Assembly (NCBI GenBank): GCA_040398805.1
Contig: JBBATK010000006.1
Span: 1-64,000, forward strand
Direction: 5' to 3'
DNA length: 64,000 nt
Origin: JBBATK01 sp040398805
Lineage (GTDB): Bacteria > Bacteroidota > Ignavibacteria > Kapaibacteriales > NICIL-2
Position 1 is the first letter of the stretch. Every line of letters starts with the position of its first letter. Below are positions 9,310 through 17,699 of the stretch, piece by piece. The notes under the pieces were generated by a model. That model was not told where the DNA came from. It saw nothing but the letters and a program-made list of their open reading frames with translations, and did no database searches. The translations under genes were made by a program, and so were the position numbers.

Positions 9310-10083
9310 ATGATCACGCGATTGCTCCTCATCACCCTGCTGCTTTGTATCACCCTGGTGGCGTCATGCACCTCCGTGTACGATGCCACGAACAAGTCGC
9401 CCGAGGAGATCTATGCCCGTGCCTTGTCGGAGTTCAAAAGCAACGACTTGTACGAAGCGCAGAGACTGTTCGACATCATCCGACTTCAGTATCCCACCAG
9501 TCCGCTGGTGGACGACGCCCAGTACTACCTTGCGGAGGTGAATTTCCGTCGGCGCGAGTACATCCTTGCCGCGTACAACTACAACTACGTGCGCCGCGCA
9601 TACCCGCAAAGCGAGTATGCCAAGGAGAGCATGCGCAAAGCCGCGCTCTGTTACGTGGAACTCTCTCCGCCCTACGATCGTGATCAGAAATACACGCGCG
9701 AAGCCATCGTGGCGCTGACGGAGTTCCGTGAAGTGTTCCCCGCGGATTCCATCTTTGCGGACAGTACCGTGGCCACCTTGCAGCACAAACTCGCTGAACG
9801 TGATTTCCGTGCGGCGGAACAATACCGCGTCCTCTATTCTCCGAAGTCGGCTCTGGTGTTCTACGACGCCGTCATCGACGAACACCCGACCTCCGAGTTC
9901 TGCGAACCCTCGCTCATCGGCAAAGCGGAAATCCTTCTGAAACTCAAGCGCTACGACGAAGCCCTCTCGGCATGTGCGTTGTACTCGCGCTTCTTCCCGA
10001 GCGGCGCGAAAACGGCGCGGATGAACGAACTCCAGACGGAGATCCGTAAAGCCCTGGACGCCTCGGCACAGATCAAGCCCTGA
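9310..10083 (+). CDS. bamD: BamD-like outer membrane assembly lipoprotein
   Basis: A 257-residue lipoprotein: signal peptide, lipobox VASC with the modified Cys at position 20, then TPR-like helical repeats (SPEEIYARALSEFKSNDLYEAQRLF is split over the first repeat). This is the layout of BamD/YfiO/ComL, the essential lipoprotein of the BAM complex that inserts beta-barrel proteins into the outer membrane. It acts in the periplasm, anchored to the outer membrane. The ATG at 9310 begins directly at the signal peptide; an upstream in-frame ATG at 9253 would bury it. It is monocistronic and convergent with the LD-carboxypeptidase gene. Confidence 0.88.
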   Translation: MITRLLLITLLLCITLVASCTSVYDATNKSPEEIYARALSEFKSNDLYEAQRLFDIIRLQYPTSPLVDDAQYYLAEVNFRRREYILAAYNYNYVRRAYPQSEYAKESMRKAALCYVELSPPYDRDQKYTREAIVALTEFREVFPADSIFADSTVATLQHKLAERDFRAAEQYRVLYSPKSALVFYDAVIDEHPTSEFCEPSLIGKAEILLKLKRYDEALSACALYSRFFPSGAKTARMNELQTEIRKALDASAQIKP

Positions 10084-10110
10084 TGCGGCGTGCAGCATCC
10101 GGAAGCTTTC

Positions 10111-11049
10111 TCAGATCACGGCCGATTCCCCGCACCGCAGCACACCCGTCCGCGTATTCACCTCCATCGTCAGACCGAACGGCAAGGTGAGCTTCTTGGC
10201 GGTGTGACCGTACATGATGTTCGCAAGGGCGGGCTTGGCGGCCCGCTCCGCGTATTCCTTGAGAACATCGGTAACCGGACGTGCGGGCGTGGTCGAGGTG
10301 CGATGCGCGTCCATCGTGAACTGACCATACAGCAGAGCGGCGCTTTTGGATAATGCGCCCGAGAGTTCCATCTGGCAGAGCAGCCGATCGATACGATAAC
10401 TCTCTTCGCCTATATCCTCCGTGAGCAGCAACGCTCCCGACGTCTCTGGCGCGAAACGCGATCCCTGCAACGCCGCCAGGATGCTGAGATTGCCGCACAC
10501 GAGCGGACCCTTGGCCGTGCCCGATTGCACGCTCTCGGCAGGCAACGACTGCTTCACGATGCCGATCTTCTTCGTGGAAGTGATCATGCGCCAGAACTGC
10601 TCCTCGCTCTCGGCATCGAAATCCGGCATGTCCACACCCACCATGGCCCCGCTGAACGTGAGCATGCGTGCGCGCCGGTGCAACGCGGCGTTCAGCGCCG
10701 TGACATCGGAGAATCCCACGAGTATCTTCGCGTGGCGTGCGATGCGTTTGTAGTCGAGCGATGAAAGGAAGCGCATCACCCCGTAGCCGCCACGCGTGCA
10801 GAAAATGGCATCGATCTTCGGATCGGCGAACATGGCCTCCACATCCGCCGCGCGCGCTTCGTCGCTCCCCGCCAGGTACGCCGCACGCGAACCCACATAC
10901 GCACCGAGTTCCACCCGGTATCCCAGCGACTCCAGATAGCGGATGCCGGCTGCGAGTTTGGATTCATCGCGCATCGGTGACGACGGCGAGATGATACCGA
11001 TGGTACCGTTCTTCGGGAGCGCCTTCGGTTTGATGAGTGAAGATTTCAT
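10111..11049 (-). CDS. LD-carboxypeptidase (peptidase family S66)
   Basis: A 312-residue S66 peptidase of the LdcA/MccF type. The Ser-Glu-His triad can be placed: Ser114 in GFSDVTAL, Glu211 in LLTEDIGEES and His282 in MYGHTAKKL. LdcA removes the terminal D-Ala from tetrapeptides during murein recycling in the cytoplasm; MccF paralogues instead cleave microcin-type adenylates, and sequence alone does not settle which applies. It lies 90 nt downstream of accD on the same strand and is probably cotranscribed. The ATG at 11049 fits the usual family N-terminus (PKAL..NGTIGIISPSSP) better than the in-frame ATG at 11115. Confidence 0.9.
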   Translation of the reverse strand: MKSSLIKPKALPKNGTIGIISPSSPMRDESKLAAGIRYLESLGYRVELGAYVGSRAAYLAGSDEARAADVEAMFADPKIDAIFCTRGGYGVMRFLSSLDYKRIARHAKILVGFSDVTALNAALHRRARMLTFSGAMVGVDMPDFDAESEEQFWRMITSTKKIGIVKQSLPAESVQSGTAKGPLVCGNLSILAALQGSRFAPETSGALLLTEDIGEESYRIDRLLCQMELSGALSKSAALLYGQFTMDAHRTSTTPARPVTDVLKEYAERAAKPALANIMYGHTAKKLTLPFGLTMEVNTRTGVLRCGESAVI

Positions 11050-11139
11050 GCGGGATGAAGGAGTGCGTTCAGGTGCGAGCGCGGATGGCTTGTCACCGGT
11101 GGATCGATGGAGCAACGGACCCCGATGCGGTACCGGGCA

Positions 11140-11979
11140 TCATGCGCACAACATCGTGAGGACGCGTGAGAGCGTGGACCGCAGATCACGACGATGCACG
11201 ATCATATCGGCGAAGCCATGCTGCTGGACGAACTCCGAGCTTTGGAATCCTTCGGGCAGTTTCTTGCGGATGGTCTGCTCGATCACCCGCGGACCCGCGA
11301 AACCGATAAGGGCCTTCGGTTCGGCGATGATGACATCGCCGAGCATCGCATACGATGCGCTCGTACCGCCCGTCGTGGGATCGGTGATGATGGAGATATA
11401 CGGCAGGCCGGCTTCCGCCACTTCCGTGAGGGCGGCGCTGGTCTTGGCCATCTGCATCAGCGAGAATGCGGCTTCCTGCATGCGAGCGCCACCGGATGCG
11501 CTGATCACGACAAGCGGCGCGTTACGTTCGATGGCACGATGCGCGGCTCGGGCGAATTTCTCTCCCACCACCGAACCCATCGAACCGCCGATGAAGGAGA
11601 AGTTCATACAACCGAACGAGATCTCCCTTCCTTCGATGCGGCCCGTACCGATGGTCAGGGCGTCGGCAAGTCCGCCGCGACGATACGCCTCCGTGAGACG
11701 GGCACCATAGGGCTTCGTATCGACAAAGCCCAAAGGGTCGGCGCTGCGAACGTTCCCATCCGTCTCCACGAACGACTCTTCGTCGAAAAGGATCTTGATG
11801 TATTGCTTGCTGCCGATGCGGAAGTGATTATCGCACTTGGGACAGGTGAAGCCCAATTCTTCGAGTTGCTTCTTGTAGATAATCTCGCCGCAATCCTCGC
11901 ACTTCGTCCACAACCCGTCAGGGATCTCCCGAGGCTGCGTCCGCTCTATGTTCTTCGACTTCCGTTGAAACCAAGCCAC
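11140..11979 (-). CDS. accD: Acetyl-CoA carboxylase carboxyltransferase beta subunit
   Basis: AccD transfers the carboxyl group from carboxybiotin to acetyl-CoA, together with AccA, in the first committed step of fatty acid synthesis. The N-terminal zinc ribbon is complete: Cys27, Cys30, Cys46 and Cys49, beginning in the LWTKCEDC segment. A crotonase-fold carboxyltransferase domain follows. I choose a GTG start at 11979, giving 279 residues that begin MAWFQRK. This matches the family N-terminus and the usual spacing of about 25 residues to WTKC. A candidate -7 promoter element at 12040-12047 lies upstream of this GTG. The ATG at 12042 lies upstream of the predicted transcription start. Confidence 0.93.
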   Translation of the reverse strand: MAWFQRKSKNIERTQPREIPDGLWTKCEDCGEIIYKKQLEELGFTCPKCDNHFRIGSKQYIKILFDEESFVETDGNVRSADPLGFVDTKPYGARLTEAYRRGGLADALTIGTGRIEGREISFGCMNFSFIGGSMGSVVGEKFARAAHRAIERNAPLVVISASGGARMQEAAFSLMQMAKTSAALTEVAEAGLPYISIITDPTTGGTSASYAMLGDVIIAEPKALIGFAGPRVIEQTIRKKLPEGFQSSEFVQQHGFADMIVHRRDLRSTLSRVLTMLCA

Positions 11980-12039
11980 GACGTTCTCTTTCGCTTTTGT
12001 GAGACGACGGCCGACGTTTTCAGGCCGTTCTAAGTACCG

Positions 12040-12047
12040 CAAAACTA
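12040..12047 (-). promoter_or_regulatory. Bacteroidota-type -7 promoter element of accD
   Basis: Minus-strand TAGTTTTG matches TAnnTTTG and lies 60 nt before the GTG start of accD. If real, it rules out the upstream ATG at 12042 as the accD start. Confidence 0.5.
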
Positions 12048-12114
12048 ACTCTTTTCCGTGTTGTCACCGGCCACGACGGGCGCACGGCCAAGCCCTCGTC
12101 CCGGCTCCGGAATC

Positions 12115-13794
12115 CTACCCGCACACACGTGTTCCGATGACGTTGTATCGCGCAGCGACAAAGCTGAGGTCGGCATAGCTGGCATTGCCCGCGTTGTTCG
12201 CTCCCGTGCCATGGAAATCGCTGAATGCCGCCGATTGATTGATCCAGATCGGTCCCGTGAAGTTGAACGCCACAGGAACACCCGCATCGATGAGCATCTC
12301 CTCCGCCTCCCGCTGCTGAGCTTCATCGGTGGTATAGCAGGCGCTCGTCAGCGCGCCGTGGGCGCGGACGATCTGCGCCACGCGCCGGACGCCATGGGTG
12401 AAATCTTCGACGGGAATGACGAAAGCGATCGGACCGAACCACTCGTTCTCGTAGAGTTCCGCTTGCTCCACGCCCGCCTTGAGGATCAGGGGCGAATACG
12501 TGCGCGCATGATCGAATCCCGGCTGGGCGATGCGCTCGGAGGGGAGGATAACCTGCGCGCTCAGTGCCGATGCGGCTTCCAGGCGGTCCTTGGTATGCGG
12601 ATTCTGCAGGGCGCCAAGGGTGGTGGGACCCATCTTCTCGTTGTGCGCGATATCACGCACCTTCGCCGCAAGGCGACTGCAGACGTCGTCGAAGGAAACG
12701 TGCGCATCGCCATCGCTCACACCGTTCTCCGGTATGAAGATGTTCTGCGGCGCCGTGCACATCTGGCCGGAATACAGCGACAAGCTGAAGGCGATGTTGT
12801 CCAACACGGCATCGAGGTTCGCAGCGCTGCCAAGCACGATATTGTTCACTCCCGCCTTCTCCGTGAAGCATGTCACCTTGTTGCGGGCGCAGATCGCTTC
12901 CACCTCGTTGCCGAACTGCGAAGAGCCCGTGTAATCCACCGTCCCGAGAAGCGGACTCTCGAGAAGGTCGTGCGTGATACGGTGTTCATGCGCGCCGCAT
13001 GCCAGCTGCACAAGATGCGGGTCCAGTCCCAATCGCGCCAGTGTGTGCTGCATGGACGCAACAACGATGGCGATGGGATAGACCACCTTGGTGTGCGCCT
13101 TGGCAATGGTCGCAGCGCCCGTGATGAGCGAGGCGAACATGCCCGGCAAGGTATTCCATACGGGAAAGGTGGAACAGCCGATGGTCACGTTCACCCCCTT
13201 GGGGCGCACATGGAACCGTTTCTTCAGGACCACGTTCATTTTGCCCATGGGTTTGGTCCATTCCTGCTCGGTGACGAACGACTCCAATGCGTGGACGCCT
13301 GTAGCCACCGCCTCCAGGGCGCGGTCGAAGGAATGCGGACCCGATGCCTGAAACGACATGACGAATCCCTGCCCTGTCGTATGCTGGGTGGCATACCCGA
13401 TTTCGAAGAAATGCTTGGATGCGTCTTCCAGACACTCGATCAATACCGCCGCCCGCTCCCGCACAGAGAGCTTCTGCCACGAGGCCATGGCCGCATGCGC
13501 CTGACGCATCAGGTGGTCGGCGCTCGTGACCGGATAGGTGATACCGAGCGTGAATCCATAGGGCGACTCCTCCTCGCCATGATGGAGCACGACGCCTTGC
13601 TGAAGCAAACGGTCGAAGGCCTTGCTCTTCTGCGCCTCGAACGCCGCTTGTCCGTCGGCATTGGCCGTTTCACCATAGATCTTCCCGCTGGGAGCTTCAG
13701 GCCAATGGGCATGGAAGCTGCGATCATGCACCGCGGCCAGCGCGCGGTCGATGGTGGCGGAGTGCTTGTCTGCGAGAAGGGAAAACGTGCTCAT
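12115..13794 (-). CDS. paaN: PaaN-type aldehyde dehydrogenase (phenylacetic acid degradation family)
   Basis: A 559-residue member of the aldehyde dehydrogenase superfamily resembling the family named PaaN in phenylacetate catabolism. The catalytic elements are present: Glu312 in the FTEKAGVN segment and nucleophile Cys346 in SGQMCTAPQ. PaaN is thought to oxidise an aldehyde intermediate of the aerobic phenylacetyl-CoA pathway, but no other paa gene lies in this window, so the true substrate is uncertain. The ATG at 13794 gives the usual family length and follows a TATCTTTG element by 52 nt; the in-frame ATG at 13887 would lie upstream of that promoter. There is no clear Shine-Dalgarno sequence. 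Confidence 0.85.
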   Translation of the reverse strand: MSTFSLLADKHSATIDRALAAVHDRSFHAHWPEAPSGKIYGETANADGQAAFEAQKSKAFDRLLQQGVVLHHGEEESPYGFTLGITYPVTSADHLMRQAHAAMASWQKLSVRERAAVLIECLEDASKHFFEIGYATQHTTGQGFVMSFQASGPHSFDRALEAVATGVHALESFVTEQEWTKPMGKMNVVLKKRFHVRPKGVNVTIGCSTFPVWNTLPGMFASLITGAATIAKAHTKVVYPIAIVVASMQHTLARLGLDPHLVQLACGAHEHRITHDLLESPLLGTVDYTGSSQFGNEVEAICARNKVTCFTEKAGVNNIVLGSAANLDAVLDNIAFSLSLYSGQMCTAPQNIFIPENGVSDGDAHVSFDDVCSRLAAKVRDIAHNEKMGPTTLGALQNPHTKDRLEAASALSAQVILPSERIAQPGFDHARTYSPLILKAGVEQAELYENEWFGPIAFVIPVEDFTHGVRRVAQIVRAHGALTSACYTTDEAQQREAEEMLIDAGVPVAFNFTGPIWINQSAAFSDFHGTGANNAGNASYADLSFVAARYNVIGTRVCG

Positions 13795-13846
13795 GAGGAT
13801 GAAATGGTAGAGGTTTTTGCAAAGGATATCGTGGAAGGTCCACCGG

Positions 13847-13854
13847 CAAAGATA
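13847..13854 (-). promoter_or_regulatory. Bacteroidota-type -7 promoter element of the paaN-like gene
   Basis: Minus-strand TATCTTTG, an exact match to TAnnTTTG, 52 nt before the start codon at 13794. Confidence 0.6.
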
Positions 13855-14064
13855 CCATTTTTCCCGGCGGCGTTCAGAGCCGCACACGTCCCGGGGACGG
13901 CACCGCGAGAGGTCGTGGACAGGCGTCCGGCAAGGGGATCCGCAGAGTATGTCGCAGAGAATCCCTCAACGAATCTCGCAGAGGGTTTCGCAGTGATCTC
14001 ACGGATGAATCGGCACAGGAGTGGCGCTACCTTCGCGCGCGCTGCCCTGTGAGTGAAGGGTGTC

Positions 14065-14901
14065 CTACTCGTGGTCGGCCCATTCTATTTCGATGCGCGC
14101 GTATTCGAAGTCCTGCTCCTCCAGGTTCCACTCAAGGCGCACCTTGGTCGGGATGCGAACGCCGCCGAACTGCTTGTAGTCCGAACAATGCATGGAGCAC
14201 TGCTCGCGCTCGAAGGATGTCTCCGCATCGCGGAACTTATCCTGGGTGACGATCTTCGTCACTTCGTTGTTCTCGTTGAAAGTGAACACGCACGATACCG
14301 TGGTGCCGTGATCGCTCAGGGTGGCGCGTGCGGACGTGGCATTCACGGGCTCCCAACGCAGTTGACCGCTGGGGATGAGGGAGGTAGGGAACCACACGGA
14401 CTCCATGAGGATGCGGGCCAACAGAGCGGATGCCACTTCGTCACCATCGGGATCGAACATGGTGATCATGCCCAGGAACTTCACGTGACCGCTGGCGTCA
14501 CCGTTGCCATAGAGCAATTGTGCATCCTGCCACGACAACGGGGATGACTTCATGGTGGCGTGCCATACCAACCCGGGAATGGTGCCGCTGTAATACGCCA
14601 TGGCCTTGAGCTCCACCCAGTCGGGTTGGGATAACGATCGCCATACTCCGCGTTGTTTCACCCGAACGAACCGCGCCTGCTCGACACCGGGATTGATGAC
14701 GTGTTCCAGATATGCTTGCACGGGACGCGGGAGCGAGGCCACGATGTCGTGGTTCATCTTCTTGTGCGGACGTGCCCATTCGGCTTCGCGCAATCGTTTG
14801 ACGGTACGCGAGCGACGGAAAAGTCCGCGCACGATACTCGACACGATGACGACGGCAATCGTTCCGATAACCACCGATGATATGAAGATGAGCTTTTCCA
14901 T
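14065..14901 (-). CDS. Membrane-anchored DUF6544-like protein
   Basis: A 278-residue protein with one N-terminal membrane segment (about 4-26) followed by a basic stretch (RGLFRRSR). The soluble domain resembles the uncharacterised family described as DUF6544 (formerly DUF6920), recognised by the pattern LPRPVQAYLEHVINPG near residue 60 and motifs such as KFLGMITMF and FGGVRIPTK. The beta-rich C-terminal half may form a lipid-binding or lipocalin-like fold, but this is inference. No catalytic residues can be named. It stands alone, divergent from the PhoD-like gene, with no obvious ribosome binding site. Confidence 0.72.
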   Translation of the reverse strand: MEKLIFISSVVIGTIAVVIVSSIVRGLFRRSRTVKRLREAEWARPHKKMNHDIVASLPRPVQAYLEHVINPGVEQARFVRVKQRGVWRSLSQPDWVELKAMAYYSGTIPGLVWHATMKSSPLSWQDAQLLYGNGDASGHVKFLGMITMFDPDGDEVASALLARILMESVWFPTSLIPSGQLRWEPVNATSARATLSDHGTTVSCVFTFNENNEVTKIVTQDKFRDAETSFEREQCSMHCSDYKQFGGVRIPTKVRLEWNLEEQDFEYARIEIEWADHE

Positions 14902-15021
14902 GTGTAGTGAACGCTTGATGAGCGCCGTCCCCCGCTTCCATCAATTTGCATTATTTTTCCCATGTGTCAAAGCACGCGGATGCGTCCACAATCCCCTGTT
15001 CTTCCACTCACCATCGTCATC

Positions 15022-16404
15022 ATGCCTTCACGTTCCTCGAACCCTTTCTCGCCGTCCTCTCGTCGGATGATCATCATTCTCATCCTTCTCGCGCTGCGCA
15101 GCGGTGGTGTGCCGATGTCCGCGCAGAGCGCATCCGTGCTTCAGTCGGGTCCGATGGTAGGCACCGTCACCATGCGCGAAGCGACGATATGGGTGCAGAC
15201 GACGAAAGCCGCAGCGGTGTATGTGGAATACGCGGACACCCTTGCTCCGTCCCGAGTATACCGGACCGCACTCGTCAAGACCCAAGCCGCCACGTCGTTC
15301 ACAGCGAAGTGCGTGGCCGACAGCATCCTCCCGGGTCGAGGGTACACCTATGCCGTCTATGCCGACGGCAAGAAGCTTGCACGTCCCTACCCATGCACCT
15401 TCTCCTCGCCACCGCAATGGCAGTACCGTCGCGATCCACCCGCCTTCCGCATCGTGGCTGGTTCCTGCGCCTTCATCAACGATTCCACCTACGACCGTCC
15501 GGGTAAACCCTACGGAGGCGACTACCGCATCTTCAGCTCCATGGCGGAGAAAAAGGCACAGGTGATGCTGTGGCTGGGCGACAACATGTACTTGCGCGAG
15601 TCGGACTGGACATCGCCGACCGGCATACGCTACCGGTACACGCACTCACGGTCGCTGCCCGACATGCAACCCTTGCTCGCATCCGCTGCCAACTATGCCC
15701 TCTGGGACGACCATGATTACGGTCCGAACGACAGCGATCGCGGATTCTTCAACAAGGATGCGACGCGCGCAGCGTTCATGGACTTCTGGGCGAATCCGAG
15801 CTACGGTCTCGATGGACAAGGCATCTGCTCGGTGACTCAATGGGGCGACGCTGATATCTTTCTGCTGGACGACCGCTGGTGGCGTTCACCGAACAAACGC
15901 ACCACGGGCGAACGCGAGTACCTGGGCAGACGTCAGCGCGAGTGGCTCATCGACAACCTTGTCTCCTCCACCGCCACCTTCAAACTCGTGTGCGTCGGAG
16001 GTCAGATACTCAACAGCGAGGCCGTCTACGAAACCTATGCCACCTATCCCGAAGAACGCACGCTTCTGCTCGAAGCCATCCGCAAGGAAGGCGTCACCGG
16101 CGTCATCTTCCTGACGGGCGACCGGCATCACACAGAACTCTCGCTGCTCGACACACCCGGTGCTCCTCCCGTGTACGACCTTACCACATCGCCGCTCACC
16201 TCCTCGCCGAATCCCAAAGGAGTAAGCGAAGCCAACGCCCTGCGCGTCTCCGGCACCTTCACCGGCGTGCGGAACTTCGCCGTGCTGGATTTCATGGGCG
16301 CCGGAAAAGAACGTGCACTGCGCATCAGCACCTGTGATGCCGACGGAAAGGAGCTCTGGCAACAGACCATCACCGCGCAAAGTCTTCGTCGGGGAAGTCG
16401 CTGA
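15022..16404 (+). CDS. PhoD-like metallophosphatase (alkaline phosphatase D family)
   Basis: A 460-residue exported enzyme. A hydrophobic N-terminal segment (about 16-34) precedes a small N-terminal domain and a PhoD-like metallophosphatase domain. Metal-binding motifs are seen in order: GSCAF (147-151), WLGDNMY (184-190), WDDHDYGPND (228-237) and GDRHHTEL (about 371). PhoD enzymes hydrolyse phosphomono- or diesters with Ca/Fe at the surface or in the periplasm; the substrate here is unknown. Its stop overlaps the start of the following membrane gene (TGATG at 16402-16406), so the two are translationally coupled. The start is uncertain: in-frame ATGs lie at 14962, 14980, 15022 and 15067. Confidence 0.86.
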   Translation: MPSRSSNPFSPSSRRMIIILILLALRSGGVPMSAQSASVLQSGPMVGTVTMREATIWVQTTKAAAVYVEYADTLAPSRVYRTALVKTQAATSFTAKCVADSILPGRGYTYAVYADGKKLARPYPCTFSSPPQWQYRRDPPAFRIVAGSCAFINDSTYDRPGKPYGGDYRIFSSMAEKKAQVMLWLGDNMYLRESDWTSPTGIRYRYTHSRSLPDMQPLLASAANYALWDDHDYGPNDSDRGFFNKDATRAAFMDFWANPSYGLDGQGICSVTQWGDADIFLLDDRWWRSPNKRTTGEREYLGRRQREWLIDNLVSSTATFKLVCVGGQILNSEAVYETYATYPEERTLLLEAIRKEGVTGVIFLTGDRHHTELSLLDTPGAPPVYDLTTSPLTSSPNPKGVSEANALRVSGTFTGVRNFAVLDFMGAGKERALRISTCDADGKELWQQTITAQSLRRGSR

Positions 16405-17699
16405 TGACTTCCCCGCACGCCTCATCCCTGCTTTCGTCCCTGCTTCGCCGACGCTCGGTGCAGCTGCTCCTGGCAGCGGCGCTCATGGCGCGCATCGGAG
16501 CGTGGTTCGTGATGTGGGATGGCGCGCACCATGCGTTGCAAACGCCCACGAGCGAATACGAGATCATCGCCACGTACATGCACGAGGGCAAGGGCTATTC
16601 CTGCGTATCGCAGACTCCCGGCGATTTCACCTATCGCTACACACCCGATGCCACGCCACAGCCCTCGGCATTCATGATGCCGGGCTACACCTTCGTGCTC
16701 TATGCATGCATGCTCCTTACGGATGCGACTCTTCGGTCGTTCGTCCTGACCCTACTGCAATCCCTTCTCGCTTGCGGCATCGTGCTCATGATCATCGCTT
16801 CCGCGCATCGATACCTCCCGGCCACCGCCGCACTGTGCTCCGGCGCGGTCTACGCCTTGCTGCCCGAGTTCGTCCTGGCGGCGTCTACCGCATCAAGCGT
16901 CGTGTTCGTCCATGCAGGAGTGGTCATGCTTGTCTCTGCCGACCCATGGATCGCCGGCGGTCGTGACGGAACCGTCAGTCGCTCATGGACACAGCTGGGT
17001 GTTCTTTGTACGGCCGCCGCATTGCTCATCGCAATGCGAGCGGAGTCTCTGCTGTTCCTCGGCGCGCTTGCGATCATCGCGCTCGTGCGTGGAAACAGCC
17101 GTGCTGCCGCTGCTCTGGTGCTGGGTACGGCTTTGGTCCTGGTTCCGTGGACGGTAAGGAACGCCCTGGTGTTCCATCGTTTCGTGCCGCTCACCACGAG
17201 CGGAGGGGTGAATCTGTATCGCGGACACAATCCTCATGCGGTGGGGACGTGGTCGGACGACGTCCTGCGCTCGCAGCTTCGTGCGCTTCGCTTCGACCAC
17301 GACATCGAATGTCGCATCGATTCCGTCCATCGTGCCGCCGCGCTTGAGGTCATCGCCGGCAACCCCCTGCTCGCCACGACGCGCGCGGCAGACAAAACAC
17401 TCTCGCTGCTGACCATCGACCGACTCGACCCTCGGAGCATGCATCCCGTCTATCTGCTGCAAAGCATCGTCTTCCTTCTGCTCTCGGCTTCGGGCTACGT
17501 TCTTCTGCGGCGCACCGGCCACACGACGTCTGCGGTCCTGCGCACCTACGTGCTCTGCAGTCTCGTCACCACGGCTGTGTTCTTCTGTCTCCCGCGCTAT
17601 CAGACCATGCTGCGCATCGCCTTCGTGCCGTATGCAGGGTATGCGGCATATCGGGTTGTGCGGCGGTTCACCCGCAGGACATCTACCCCAGATCGATAA
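16404..17699 (+). CDS. GT39/ArnT-like integral membrane glycosyltransferase
   Basis: A 431-residue polytopic protein with about ten hydrophobic segments and the features of GT-C fold glycosyltransferases (PMT/ArnT, family 39-like): a first periplasmic loop with acidic residues after the first membrane helix, an MMPGYTFVLYA segment, and a VPWTVRN segment followed by the TSGGVNLYRGHNP loop. Such enzymes move sugars from polyprenyl-phosphate donors to lipids or proteins outside the inner membrane. Translation is coupled to the upstream phosphatase through a TGATG overlap. The 3' end overlaps the convergent oxidoreductase gene by 17 bp. Donor and acceptor are unknown. Confidence 0.8.
   Translation: MTSPHASSLLSSLLRRRSVQLLLAAALMARIGAWFVMWDGAHHALQTPTSEYEIIATYMHEGKGYSCVSQTPGDFTYRYTPDATPQPSAFMMPGYTFVLYACMLLTDATLRSFVLTLLQSLLACGIVLMIIASAHRYLPATAALCSGAVYALLPEFVLAASTASSVVFVHAGVVMLVSADPWIAGGRDGTVSRSWTQLGVLCTAAALLIAMRAESLLFLGALAIIALVRGNSRAAAALVLGTALVLVPWTVRNALVFHRFVPLTTSGGVNLYRGHNPHAVGTWSDDVLRSQLRALRFDHDIECRIDSVHRAAALEVIAGNPLLATTRAADKTLSLLTIDRLDPRSMHPVYLLQSIVFLLLSASGYVLLRRTGHTTSAVLRTYVLCSLVTTAVFFCLPRYQTMLRIAFVPYAGYAAYRVVRRFTRRTSTPDR

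Noticed and set aside
12058..14052. 664-codon plus-strand open frame opposite the paaN-like gene
   Set aside because: It is the antisense of a clear aldehyde dehydrogenase; its Arg/His/Gly-rich product is typical of antisense reading in GC-rich genes.
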